Shown: one piece after another, positions 1-8,685 of the stretch
How the letters are laid out: every line of letters begins with the position of its first letter
How positions within the stretch are numbered: position 1 is the stretch's first letter
Origin: Streptomyces spinoverrucosus
GTDB lineage: Bacteria; Actinomycetota; Actinomycetes; Streptomycetales; Streptomycetaceae
Assembly: GCF_006539505.1 (NCBI RefSeq)
Contig: NZ_BJND01000045.1
Span: 1-64,000 of the forward strand
Length of the DNA: 64,000 nt
Direction of reading: 5' to 3'
Notes under the pieces: model-generated
Database searches by the model: none
Seen by the model: the letters and a program-made list of their open reading frames with translations, nothing else
What the model was told of the DNA's origin: nothing
Position numbers and translations under genes: made by a program

Positions 1-129
1 TCGGTCAACTCGGCGGTGCCGGCGAAGATGCGGGAGCCTGAAGCTCTGCTCAGACAAGGCGAGACCTCGCGATGCTGCCCGAAGTTGGCTGCCAGCCGGT
101 TTCAGCTGCCCAGCGTTCGGCTGCCATCA

Positions 130-606
130 TCAGAACTTCCGTGGCTGGGCCTTGATCTGCCCATACTCCAGCAGGCCCGGCACGCTGAGGGGCAGGCGCT
201 TCTTGAACGCACCCCACGCTCGGCGAGCCGCTTCATCGGCGCGCAGGTAGTCACGGAATAGGGGGCGAAGCGGGCGTTCGGGCCGTCCTCCTCACGCCGA
301 TGGCCGTTGCACCGTCGCGCACCGGCCGGCGGCGCGAACACCAGCTTGCGGCACTCCTGCCCGCCCGAGAGCCAAGCGCGGTTCCACGGTTCGGGGCGGC
401 AGCGGAAGCCGATGGCGGCAAGCAGCCCAACCTGCTGGACCTCGTCGATCACAGCGACGCGCACCTGGGTGTCCGCGCAGTCCTTCGCGGCCAGACCCGG
501 CACCGCGGTGGATCCAACGTGGTCGATCGCGCGAGCGTGGTCGCCAAGGGCGTCATACAGTCTTCCGGCAGCTGCTCGAAGTCCACCGCCCACTGCGGGC
601 TCGTAC
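130..606 (-). pseudogene. GrpB-family protein relic
   Basis: A GrpB (UPF0157) nucleotidyltransferase-like domain is recognisable on the minus strand, with the motif DHVGSTAVPGLAAKD followed by GFRCRPEPWNR and KLVFAPPAGARRCN. The reading frame breaks at least three times: near 570 (FEQL continues in another frame as AAGRLYDALGD), near 262 (PNARFAP continues as LFRDYLRADEAARRAWGAF) and near 145 (the C-terminal TEVLM lies in a further frame). Joined, the pieces give about 155 residues, close to the usual GrpB length, so small indels rather than truncation killed it. The single-base shifts could also be sequencing errors, but the neighbours are broken too. Confidence 0.6.
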
Positions 607-806
607 GTCGAGGGTGTCCCGTCTCAAGTGATCTGGTCCGAAGCCGCGGCTGTGAGCTGGGGCGACCAGAACGGTGGAGACACCTGGGTGGTCGCAAATC
701 TCAGTTGATCTGGACCCTGGCGTATGAATACTGGCTGTCCTCTCAGTTGATCTGGTCTGCTTCCGGCGTTTCGAATTGGACTAGTGGGGGGAAAGGGCCT
801 GCGAGA

Positions 807-1702
807 ATGACCATGCACGATGACCAAGTGGACGTGACCACCGACATCGTTGCGACCTTGATCCAAGAACAGTTCCCTCAGTGGAGCGGCAAGGCGATCC
901 AACTTGTGTCGTCGACCGGGACGGTCAACGCCATCCTCCGCGTCGGCAACGACCTCTCGGCGCGTTTCCCACTGCGTCTGGCCGATGCTGCCGAGGCGCT
1001 GGCGGTTCTGGAACAGGAAGCCCAGGCGAGCGCGGAGCTGGCACAGGTGTCTCGGTTCCCCGCCCCGGAACCCCTCGCCTTGGGAAAGCCTGGAGCGGGT
1101 TACCCCATGCCGTGGTCGGTCCAGACATGGCTGCCGGGAACGGTCGCCTCTGATGCCGACCCGAGTGGGTCGGACGCTTTTGCCGAGGACCTTGCGGCCT
1201 TCATCGCAGCCCTGCGGGACGCCGAGACGCGGGGGCGGCTTTTCAGCGGCGAAAGTCGTGGCGGCGTTCTCGCTCACCACGACGATTGGATGGCGAAGTG
1301 CTTCGAGGAGAGTAAGGGCTGCTCGACGTGCCCCGGCTGCGCCAGGTGTGGAGCCATTTTCGGGAGTTGCCACGCACGGGTGCCGACGTGATGAGCCATG
1401 GTGACTTGATTCCCGGCAATGTACTGGTCACGGGAGACCGGCTCAGCGGCGTACTCGACACCGGCGGCTTCGGCCCGGCCGACCCCGCGCTGGATCTGGT
1501 CAGTGCCTGGCACCTGTTGCAGCCAGGCCCGCGGGAAGTGCTCCGGCGGACACTGGTCTGTGACGATCTGGAGTAGGAGCGCGGCAAGGCATGGGCGTTC
1601 GAACAGGCGATGGGTGTTGTCTGGTACTACGTCGAGAGTAATCCGACGATGAGCAGAATGGGGCGCCGGACACTCGACCGCATACTGGAGTCGATGGAGT
1701 GA
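807..1702 (+). pseudogene. Aminoglycoside phosphotransferase (APH) family relic
   Basis: From the ATG at 807 the N-lobe of an APH/choline-kinase fold protein is readable (SSTGTVNAILRVGNDL, ARFPLRL, FPAPEPLALG). Near 1310-1320 the frame shifts; the continuation LLDVPRLRQVWSHF leads into the catalytic loop MSHGDLIPGNVLV, which matches the family HxDxxxxN motif, then LSGVLDTGGFGPADPALDL. At 1574 a TAG stops the frame where relatives usually have Trp, and the same frame continues to TGA at 1700 with a family-like tail (ERGKAWAFEQAMGVVWYYVESN). One frameshift plus one nonsense codon make an active product unlikely. Substrate is unknown. Confidence 0.75.
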
Positions 1703-1837
1703 TGTCGCCCCGATCGTGGGCCGTCATAGAGACGATCGCTTGCCGCCCCCACCTACAACAGCACCAACGGGAACAGATCGGCTGAGACGAGACAGAGGGC
1801 CCAGGACAACGAGCGGTGGCTTGACATCGAGACCCGC

Positions 1838-2216
1838 CCATTAGAGGTGTCCCGACGGGCAACGTCCGTTACGACAACCTCCGCTCCGCGGTCTCCCGAG
1901 TGCTCGGCTCGCGATCTCGCGCGGAGAACGAGCGATGGACCGTGTTCCGGTCACACTACGCATCGATGCCGCGTATTGCCTGCCGGCCATCGAGGGCGCC
2001 CATGAGAAGGGCGGAGTCGAGGGGCAGATCGGCTGGTTCCGCCGCAACCACATGGTCCCCGCCCCAGGGGTTGCCTCCCTCGCCCAGCTGAACGCGATGA
2101 TCGAGCAGTGGGATGAGGAGGACGAGCGGTGCCGGATCGGGTCCCGTCCGCGGCCGGTGAGCGAATACTTCGCTGTCGAGCGGCCACTGCCGCAACCGTT
2201 GTCGGCGTACACGTGA
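1838..2216 (+). pseudogene. IS21-family IstA transposase relic
   Basis: The segment encodes pieces of an IS21 IstA transposase: GNVRYDNLRSAVSRVLG in one frame, then, after a shift near 1960, AAYCLPAIEGAHEKGGVEGQIGWFRRNHMVP and VASLAQLNAMIEQWDEEDERCRIG. These fit the end of the DDE core and the C-terminal region of IstA. The N-terminal HTH and the partner istB are absent. The relic stops five bases before the left inverted repeat of an ISL3 element. Confidence 0.75.
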
Positions 2217-2220
2217 ACGT

Positions 2221-2282
2221 GGCCCTGGCAAGATTTCCGTGAAGCTGGCGTGTGCTACCGTGCGCCGGTGACGCTCCGTCAC
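2221..2282 (+). repeat. Left terminal inverted repeat of ISL3 element
   Basis: Near-perfect inverse complement of 3404-3462. The two copies differ by a few substitutions and by small length differences (for example a run of three versus two T). Confidence 0.8.
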
Positions 2283-3406
2283 AGGTAGCGGCGCTGTCAG
2301 CGAGTGTGATGACTTCTTACGGATCATGTCTCCGCACCTCGATGCAGCACAGTCGCTCTTGCCGCACGCTCGCCGATGTCGCTGCTGGTGGGCGCCCGGT
2401 ACTGATCGAGCTGTCGGTACGGCGGTTGTTCTGTGACAGCCCGAGCTACGGTCGGCGGACGTTTGCCGAGCAGGTCGAGGGGCTGACGGCGCGCTACCAG
2501 CGCCGCAGCCCGCTGCTGTAGCACTTGGTTGAGATGGCCGGCGTGCTACTCATCGGCCGTGGCGATGCCCGGCTCCTGCAGATCCTGAAGGTGCCGTTGT
2601 CGCGCACAAGCGTGCTGTTCCACTTGATGCGCTTGCCGCATCCGCCAAGGGCGAGCCCGCGGGTTCTGGGCGTGGACGACTTCGCCTGTGGCAGGGGGGA
2701 TATCGCCGCCGCCCACCGCGGCTGCCTACCCGCCGCAGTACCAGAGCCCGAGCCGGCACCGCCACCAGCGAACCCAGCGGGGCCGTCCGACCAGGCCGAC
2801 ACCCCAGCCCGCCGCCACGCGAAGCGGCTGTTCGAGGCGGTGCACGCGGTGACCGACACCGGTCGCTCGCTCAACGCCGCAGCCCGCGAGCTGGGCTTGA
2901 ACCGGCGCACCGTGCGCAAATACGCCCGAGCAGCCACCTGGCGGGAATGCGTACGCCGCAACCGGCTCCATCGGCCCACCAGTCTCGACTCGTACCTGGA
3001 GTACCTGCGGCAACGCTGGGAGGAGGGCGAGCACACCGCAACGGTGCTCCACGGAGATCGTCGCCAAGGGCTACTGCGGCCACTACCAGTGGATCAAGCA
3101 CCCCGCCAGGTCGCCCGCTGGATCACCACCGCACCATCCCGGCGCGACCTGCACACCACCGAGGCACTCGGGCGGCTGCTCGAGCACTGCCCGGAATGGA
3201 CCGCACCCAACGCCCTGGTGCGTCAGTTCGCCGCCATGCTGCCCGCAGTCGTTCAGGGCATCATCACGCCGTTCAACTCCGGCGTAAACAAAGGGCGCAT
3301 CACCGATTTGAAGCTCCAGAAACGGATCTTGGCCGGCCGCGCGGAAGTCCCGCTACTCCGCCACCGCGTCATCCTCATGGCCCTGCTTCGACGCGGTTAC
3401 GGGTGA
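2252..3406 (+). pseudogene. ISL3-family transposase relic
   Basis: The N-terminal part shows RRLFCDSPSYGRRTFAEQV and, in the next frame, the start of the DDE domain (PRVLGVDDFACGRGD, first catalytic Asp). The protein then jumps to a proline-rich linker and a helix-turn-helix-like segment (LNAAARELGLNRRTVRKYARA), so roughly 120 residues of the catalytic domain are missing. A second internal deletion lies between LVRQFAAMLPA and FNSGVNKGRITDLKLQKR, removing the usual segment before the last catalytic region. A frameshift near 2520 separates the first two pieces. The product cannot be an active transposase. Confidence 0.75.
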
Positions 3407-3462
3407 CGGAGCGTCACCGGCGCACGGTGCACACCCCAGCTTCACGGAATCTCGCCAGGGCC
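3404..3462 (-). repeat. Right terminal inverted repeat of ISL3 element
   Basis: Inverse complement of 2221-2282. The transposase relic stop codon lies just inside it. Confidence 0.8.
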
Positions 3463-3483
3463 ACTCAGACGAGTACGCGGACA

Positions 3484-3650
3484 GCCACCGACATCCCGAT
3501 CTATTTCTGCGACCCGGCCAGCCCATCGCGGCGCGGCTCCAACGAGAACACCGACGGCCTGCTCCGGCTGTGTTTCCCCAAGGGCACCGACCTGTCGATC
3601 TGCAGCGCCGAGGACCTGGCCTACGTAGCCGCCGCCTCCGTGCCACGGGC
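3484..3650 (+). pseudogene. IS30-family transposase C-terminal relic
   Basis: About 55 codons match the end of IS30 transposases: TDIPIYFCDPASPSRRGSNENT and GLLRLCFPKGTDLS followed by SAEDLAYVAA. This includes the last part of the DDE domain with its conserved SNENTNG-type motif. The rest of the gene is missing on both sides; the fragment begins about 20 bp beyond the ISL3 right end. Confidence 0.75.
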
Positions 3651-3721
3651 CCCGGTTCGTCTCCCCGGTGGCTGTCCCTGCGACCGCCCTATGTGCCCGG
3701 GTATGTATCGGGCCAGGCCGG

Positions 3722-3856
3722 TCAGCCAGCGATTCCGTCCAGGTCGGCGACCGCCTCGTCCGGCAGCACCAGGCTCGCAGCGGCGATGTTCTCCCGCAGG
3801 TGCTCCGGCGAGGCAGTGCCCGGGATGAGCGCGATGTTCTCGGCAGCGGTGCGCTG
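3722..3856 (-). pseudogene. Aldo/keto reductase C-terminal relic
   Basis: Minus-strand reading gives ENIALIPGTASPEHLRENIA and then AASLVLPDEAVADLDGIAG before a stop. This matches the C-terminus of aldo/keto reductases (the IPGT-S-HL-EN cofactor-binding segment). The catalytic Tyr and the barrel are absent, so only a 3' fragment of about 40 codons remains. Confidence 0.6.
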
Positions 3857-3916
3857 CACCTGACCTTCGGTCCGCCGAGATCGAGGCCCACCGCAACAAG
3901 GGCAAGGTCGACCAGC

Positions 3917-4175
3917 AATGAGCACGAAGACCGCGATACCGTCACCGAACTCCTCCGGATCGTCAAGAGTACTACGACTCCGTCGACTCCCGGGACGCCG
4001 CTCGCGTCGCCGACAACTACCTCGTCGAACCGAACACGACGCTGCAGTTCAACGCCGACGACCCCATCGTGACCGTCGAGGCCATCAAGGAGTTCACAGC
4101 GCAGTTCTTCCAGATCGCCTCCGTCAAGCACTCGATGATCGAGGTCTGGAACACCCCGCTGATGGGTGACGTCGT
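3917..4175 (+). pseudogene. NTF2/SnoaL-like protein relic
   Basis: The N-terminal half of an NTF2-like (SnoaL-like) domain is readable across a frameshift near 3965: DRDTVTELLRIV then YYDSVDSRDAARVADNYL, TTLQFNADDPIVTVEAIKEF and KHSMIEVWNT. After about 4175 the similarity to the family pattern fades. Function of the parent gene is unknown. It is surrounded by other fragments. Confidence 0.5.
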
Positions 4176-4832
4176 GCCGGTGAACCTCGCGCCTGCCCGG
4201 TCCGCCTCCACCGTGACCGTCGTATCCACCGCCCTGCCGACCTTCTCCGTCGACATAGGCTCGGCGGTGACACACATCGCGGTGCCGGCGACCTCGATCT
4301 TCCTTGCCGCCGTGGAAGTCGAGTTCGTTGAGGGCGCCCTGGTACTCACGGATCCTGGCCTGGTGGGCCTGGCGCTGCGTGTCGCTGAGCAGGTCAGCGC
4401 GTACCTGGCGGCCGTGGTCGGCGGCCCGATCGAGGTCGAGTCCGACTACCTCCCCAAGCAGCTGCTCAAGGGCACCTGGTTGGGCCTGTTTCGCACGCAT
4501 AAGAACAACGACGCCCAGGGACAGCCGCGTGCACGAGGGGTTCTTCCGGACATGCCCGCCGACAGGCATCGGCGTGACGGCCGGTATCCGCCGGAGGGCC
4601 CGCGGTCACGGATGGCGGAAGCCGCGATTGGGGGCGCGGGCCTGCTCGGGGGCGAGCGAACTCCTCACGGACACCGAGCGTTTCCCTGACCCTGTCCGTC
4701 ACGGTAGTCGGGCAACGTCGCCGGAGTTGGGCTCGGCTACTTGGGTGGGCTGCGCAGGCTGCGCAACGTGTGGTCGGGGCCGCCGAGCGAGCAACCGTCG
4801 CTTCTCCGTGGAATACGCAGCGTCGGTCAGGG
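4176..4832. other. Gap with no supportable gene
   Basis: Several frames on both strands stay open here, and more than one has GC-rich third positions, but none shows a domain or motif I recognise, none has a convincing ribosome binding site, and they overlap each other. I see only probable remnants between the NTF2-like fragment and the toxin gene. Confidence 0.5.
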
Positions 4833-5216
4833 TCAGGCCTGGCGCCAGGAACGCAGCCGCTCGGCGATGCCGTACGAGTCCATCCGCAGGCCCCGGATGT
4901 CGTAGATCAGTTCCCGCCAGAGCTCAAACTTCGTGTCCACGCGTTCTCCGGAGGCCTCCAGGTAGGCGATGGCGACGCCGTATCCGTAGACCTCATTGCG
5001 GGCAGGGAGCGGCCGCAGCAGCACGCACTCCTCCAGCAAGACCGCAGCCCGCCAGAAGGCGTCGGGATGGTGCTGATCATGCCGGGGCGGGTCGACCCGG
5101 TGGCGCTGGGCCATGCCGACGAGCACAGAGAAGTCGTTGACGGTCAGGTCGTCCCGGAGGATCTCTTCCTGGCGCTCGAGCAACCACCGGTAGTCGACGT
5201 ACACGACGGGAGGCAC
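4833..5216 (-). CDS. Doc/Fic-like toxin of a toxin-antitoxin pair
   Basis: The 127-residue product (GTG start at 5216) resembles the short Fic-related toxin components seen in Streptomyces: VVYVDYRWLLERQEEIL at the N-terminus, HRVDPPRHDQHHPDAFWRAAVLLEE in the middle, RPLPARNEVYGYGVAIAYLEASG, and YGIAERLRSWR at the end. The full Fic catalytic motif HPFxxGNKR is not present; the equivalent position reads RPLPARNEVYG, so AMP transfer or kinase activity is uncertain. It follows the antitoxin gene with a three-base gap and is surely co-transcribed and translated with it. Identification rests on overall resemblance and operon context. Confidence 0.65.
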   Translation of the reverse strand: MPPVVYVDYRWLLERQEEILRDDLTVNDFSVLVGMAQRHRVDPPRHDQHHPDAFWRAAVLLEECVLLRPLPARNEVYGYGVAIAYLEASGERVDTKFELWRELIYDIRGLRMDSYGIAERLRSWRQA

Positions 5217-5219
5217 AGG

Positions 5220-5474
5220 TCAGGCCGCCCGCGAGGTGCCGGGGTTGTGCGCGACGGGCGGCAGCCCGCCGAACTCGGCATCGAATGCGTCCATGACGCC
5301 GGGCTCGCTGATCACGCGGCGGAAAGCGGCGGTCGCCGTCTGCAGGGCTCGCTCTTGTTCCTTCTCCCCAGCCACCTTGGCGAGGTAAGCCTTCACGGAC
5401 AGGCCTTCGGCAGCGGCGAGGCCCTGCAGGGTGTCCCTGGTGCTCGTGTCGACCTTGACAGTGGTTTCAGCCAT
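5220..5474 (-). CDS. Ribbon-helix-helix antitoxin
   Basis: Starting at ATG 5474 the 84-residue product begins AETTVKVDTSTRDTLQGLAA, a beta strand followed by helices as in RHH/CopG-type DNA-binding antitoxins, then a charged helical C-terminal half likely to wrap the toxin. It is the first gene of a two-gene operon with the Doc-like toxin. An alternative GTG/ATG start 18 bp upstream exists, but the downstream ATG fits the family N-terminus. A GTATAC palindrome lies about 30 bp upstream and could belong to an autoregulatory operator (inference). Confidence 0.7.
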   Translation of the reverse strand: MAETTVKVDTSTRDTLQGLAAAEGLSVKAYLAKVAGEKEQERALQTATAAFRRVISEPGVMDAFDAEFGGLPPVAHNPGTSRAA

Positions 5475-5585
5475 GCCTGCAGTATCCCCCACGGTATACG
5501 TGACGCGCTACCTACTCGCTTGCGAGTGCATGCGCCCGTCCCGCTGTATCGGGCAATGTCAGTGGTGGCAGGCAGGATGACGGGC

Positions 5586-7664
5586 ATGACAACACCTGCA
5601 GCTGTGATCATGGATGCCGCCGCTTACACGCAGGCGGTCGAGGACGCGTTGAAGGCGTCGGCCGCCTACTACGCGGGTGGGACGTCGGCATTGGACGATG
5701 ATGCCTACGACCGGCTGGTGCGAGGCATCGCCGCGTGGGAGGCCGAACACCCTGATCAGGTGCTGCCCGACTCTCCGACGGGGAAGGTCGCCAGCGGCGC
5801 CGTGGAGGGCGATGTCCCGCACACGGTGGCGATGCTGAGTCTGGACAACGTGTTCTTGCCGGAGGAACTCACCGCCTGGACCGCCTCCCTGGCCCGGCGC
5901 GTCGGCCATGAGGTCGAGCGGTTCAGCGTCGAGCCGAAGCTGGATGGGCTCGCGGTCGCCGCCCGTTACGACAGCGGTCGCCTGAGACAGCTGATCACGC
6001 GCGGGGACGGGACGGCCGGGGAGAATGTCTCGCACGCAATTGGCACCATCGAGGGCCTGCCGGACGAACTCGCCGAGCCGGTCACCGTGGAGGTCCGGGG
6101 CGAAGTCCTGATGACGACCGCTCAGTTCGAGCACGCCAACGAGGTGCGCGCCGCGCACGGCGGGCAGCCGTTCGCCAACCCGCGCGGCGCTGCGGCGGGC
6201 ACCCTGCGCGCCAAGGAGCGTGCCTACACCGTGCCGATGACGTTCTTCGGCTACGGCCTGCTCCTGCCCGACACCGAGACGGCGCTCGCCGCGCGGCTGG
6301 GCGAACTCGCCCACAGCGAGCTGATGGCGCAGGCCGCCGCGTACGGGGTGAACACCACCGCCACCACCGCGGTACCCGGCATCACCGCCGACACCGCCGA
6401 GCAGGTGCTGGCCCGCGTGCAGGAGATCGCCGCCCTGCGGGCCGAGCTGCCGTTCGGGATCGACGGGATCGTCATCAAGGCCGACCTGGCCGCCGACCAG
6501 CAGACGGCAGGATCGGGTTCGCGCGCTCCGCGTTGGGCGATCGCCTACAAGCTGCCGGCCGTCGAGAAGACAACCCGGCTGCTCGAGGTGGAGTGGAACG
6601 TCGGCCGCACCGGCATCATCGCCCCGCGCGCCGTCTTGGAACCGGTCGAGATCGACGGCGCCACCATCACGTATGCCACCCTCCACAATCCGGCCGACAT
6701 CACCCGCCGCGACCTGCGTCTGGGCGACCACGTCATGGTGCACCGGGCCGGCGACGTCATTCCCCGCATCGAAGCCCCGGTCGCCCACCTGCGCACCGGC
6801 GACGAACAGCCCATCACCTTCCCCGAGGCGTGTCCGCGCTGCGGGGCCGGCATCGACACCAGCGAGCAGCGCTGGCGCTGTGCGAACGGACGCAACTGCC
6901 ACCTTGTGGCCGCCCTGTCCTACGCAGCCGGCCGCGACCAGCTCGACATCGAAGGCCTCGGCCACACCCGCGTCGTCCAGCTCGTCGATGCCGGCCTCGT
7001 CGCCGATCTCGCCGACCTGTTCACCCTGACCCGCGAGCAGCTGATGAGCCTGGAGCGAATGGGTGCAACCAGCACCGACAACCTCCTCGCCGCCATCGCC
7101 GGGGCCAAGGGCCAGCCGCTGTCGCGGGTACTGTGCGCGCTCGGGGTCCGCGGCACCGGCCGCTCCATGTCTCGCCGTATCGCGAGGCAATTCGCCACCA
7201 TGGAGAACATCTGCGCGGCGGACGCGGAATCGATGCAGCAGGTCGAGGGCATCGGCATCGAGAAGGCCCCTTCGATCGTCGCCGAGCTTGCCGAACTCGT
7301 CCCGCTGATCGACAAACTCGCCGCCGCCGGGGTGAACATGACGGAACCCGGCGCCACCGCACCTACCTCGTCCGACGGCGACACCGGCGACGGGAACACC
7401 GAGCGTGCGGGTGGACCACTGGCCGGGATGACCGTGGTCGTCACGGGCGCGATGGCCGGCCCCCTGGAGAAGCTCAGCCGCAACCAGATGAACGAGCTCA
7501 TCGAACAAGCCGGCGGTCGCTCGTCCTCCAGCGTCTCCAAGAAGACCACCCTCGTCGTCGCCGGAGACGGCGCGGGGTCCAAGCGAGCCAAGGCCGAGGA
7601 TCTCGGTATCCGCCTGGCCACCCCCGATGAATTCGCCGCCCTGGTCGCCGACTACCTCAACTAG
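5586..7664 (+). CDS. ligA: NAD-dependent DNA ligase (extra copy, LigA-like)
   Basis: Seals nicks in duplex DNA using NAD+. Domain order is that of bacterial LigA: N-terminal Ia segment (AYYAGGTSALDDDAYDRLV), adenylation domain with the KxDG nucleophile motif (VEPKLDGLAVAARYD), OB fold (NVGRTGIIAPRAVLEPV), a four-cysteine zinc finger (CPRCG and CANGRNC), helix-hairpin-helix repeats and a C-terminal BRCT domain (GMTVVVTGAMAG). Length is about 692 residues, normal for LigA. ATG codons at 5556, 5577 and 5586 are in frame; 5586 is preferred because of the AGG upstream. No ligA-type housekeeping neighbours are present, and it borders a toxin-antitoxin pair and IS relics, so it is more likely an accessory ligase than the essential one (inference). 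A terminator follows. Confidence 0.9.
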   Translation: MTTPAAVIMDAAAYTQAVEDALKASAAYYAGGTSALDDDAYDRLVRGIAAWEAEHPDQVLPDSPTGKVASGAVEGDVPHTVAMLSLDNVFLPEELTAWTASLARRVGHEVERFSVEPKLDGLAVAARYDSGRLRQLITRGDGTAGENVSHAIGTIEGLPDELAEPVTVEVRGEVLMTTAQFEHANEVRAAHGGQPFANPRGAAAGTLRAKERAYTVPMTFFGYGLLLPDTETALAARLGELAHSELMAQAAAYGVNTTATTAVPGITADTAEQVLARVQEIAALRAELPFGIDGIVIKADLAADQQTAGSGSRAPRWAIAYKLPAVEKTTRLLEVEWNVGRTGIIAPRAVLEPVEIDGATITYATLHNPADITRRDLRLGDHVMVHRAGDVIPRIEAPVAHLRTGDEQPITFPEACPRCGAGIDTSEQRWRCANGRNCHLVAALSYAAGRDQLDIEGLGHTRVVQLVDAGLVADLADLFTLTREQLMSLERMGATSTDNLLAAIAGAKGQPLSRVLCALGVRGTGRSMSRRIARQFATMENICAADAESMQQVEGIGIEKAPSIVAELAELVPLIDKLAAAGVNMTEPGATAPTSSDGDTGDGNTERAGGPLAGMTVVVTGAMAGPLEKLSRNQMNELIEQAGGRSSSSVSKKTTLVVAGDGAGSKRAKAEDLGIRLATPDEFAALVADYLN

Positions 7665-7875
7665 GCCTCCGTCAAGGAGTGTTCGCCAGCTCACACCAGC
7701 AGCGCGGGCTGTGCGGGAACAACCCGAGACCGGTGCCCGTTCACATACACGTGGCTCGCGGAGGGGACAGTGTCCCCGGGCCTCACCTACAGCCCATGGG
7801 GACGATCGTCCGGCTGAAGCCCCATGGAGCCTTCCGCCGAGAGGCGACCGCCCTCCGCGCGTCACCGCCTTACGG

Positions 7876-7910
7876 CCCCGGCTGGCCTTCCCCGTCCAGC
7901 CGGGGCTTTT
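7876..7910 (+). terminator. Rho-independent terminator after ligase
   Basis: A perfect 10-bp stem (CCCCGGCTGG / CCAGCCGGGG) with a 10-nt loop is followed by CTTTT. Confidence 0.75.
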
Positions 7911-8032
7911 GCGCGCCGACGGTGGCGCGCAGCCCTGTGTGACTTACCGGCCGTGCGGGTGAGCCGGACAGGGAGTCTCCCTGCAGCACATCAACATCCT
8001 TCGGGGTTCACGCGGGACCGAGGAGTGCGTGT

Positions 8033-8203
8033 TCACGCGCTGGCGCGCCCGTGTCGCTGACACCTCAGCGGCCGCCTGCACAACCGGCACCCCCGGATGG
8101 GCTGCCGCCACCCTCGTCCCCGGCCTGCGCGTGCCTCGCAGGCTTCCTGGTGGCAGAGGTAGAAGGCCTCGAAGTGCAGCGGCAGGTCCAGCGGGGCGTA
8201 CAT
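8033..8203 (-). pseudogene. Small sigma-factor-like relic
   Basis: From ATG 8203 the minus strand reads MYAPLDLPLHFEAFYLCHQE, which resembles the first residues of small RNA-polymerase-sigma-like proteins of Streptomyces (LPLHFEAFY--HQ-). After about 25 residues the sequence becomes Arg/Gly/Cys-rich and ends at 56 codons, so only the N-terminus is convincing. The parent gene is probably truncated. Confidence 0.3.
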
Positions 8204-8685
8204 GTCCTGGGGCAGCCCCGGGCCATACTCCTGGGGTGGAGTCCTCCTGGGTGTCGTCGTGGCTCACACGTGCCTCCCGTCGGCAGGGGACATGGGCGAA
8301 GGTCCTCTCCATCCAGGTGCATCAGCGACCCTGCGCCAACCTGCTTGCGCCGCTAGCCCGTTGGGCTTGCCGCCTACCTCAGTGATTCACCGAGCCGATC
8401 ACTCATGCCGCGCCACAGAAAATCACTTACCGTCCCCGTGCGACAGGGCTCCGCGATCTTCAGTGGGGGTGCGAATCACCAGGTACAGCGCCGGTCGATA
8501 CGACCGGACACGAAGGATGTCTTGACGACGATCTCCGCCTCGAGCCCGGCGGACCACCCCTGCCCTTTCGTCGGCGAGTAACGGAGCGACCCTCGCCCGA
8601 CCTGAGGGCATCGTTCATCTCGTTTTGTCAGGAGTTCTTGGACGAGGTCTTCGCCCGTATGCAACCGGCAGTGGCGCGTACGCGT
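8204..8685. other. Intergenic, nothing recognised
   Basis: No frame here has a recognisable domain or a good start. GC is lower in places than in the flanking genes. Confidence 0.4.

Larger units (their letters stand above)
2221..3462 (+). mobile_element. ISL3-family element, internally deleted
   Basis: About 60 bp at 2221-2282 is repeated inverted at 3404-3462 with only a few mismatches; both copies contain GTGACGGAGCGTCAC-type sequence at the inner end and end in GGCCCTGGC. Between them is a decayed ISL3-type transposase gene. The element sits between an IS21 relic on the left and an IS30 relic on the right, forming an IS nest. No direct repeat is evident in the eight bases flanking each end, so the original target site has been lost or altered. 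With both ends present, it could still be mobilised by an ISL3 transposase supplied from elsewhere; that is inference. Confidence 0.8.

Noticed and set aside
3442..4569. Long minus-strand frame through the IS30, aldo/keto reductase and NTF2-like fragments
   Set aside because: It crosses three fragments read in other frames and shows no consistent domain.
4304..5140. Plus-strand openings through the toxin-antitoxin region
   Set aside because: Arg/Ser-rich translation without motifs, overlapping a better supported minus-strand pair.
5559..7865. Long open frame on the minus strand opposite the ligase gene
   Set aside because: It mirrors the plus-strand LigA, which has all domains and catalytic residues; the opposite reading is Gly/Asp-rich without motifs.
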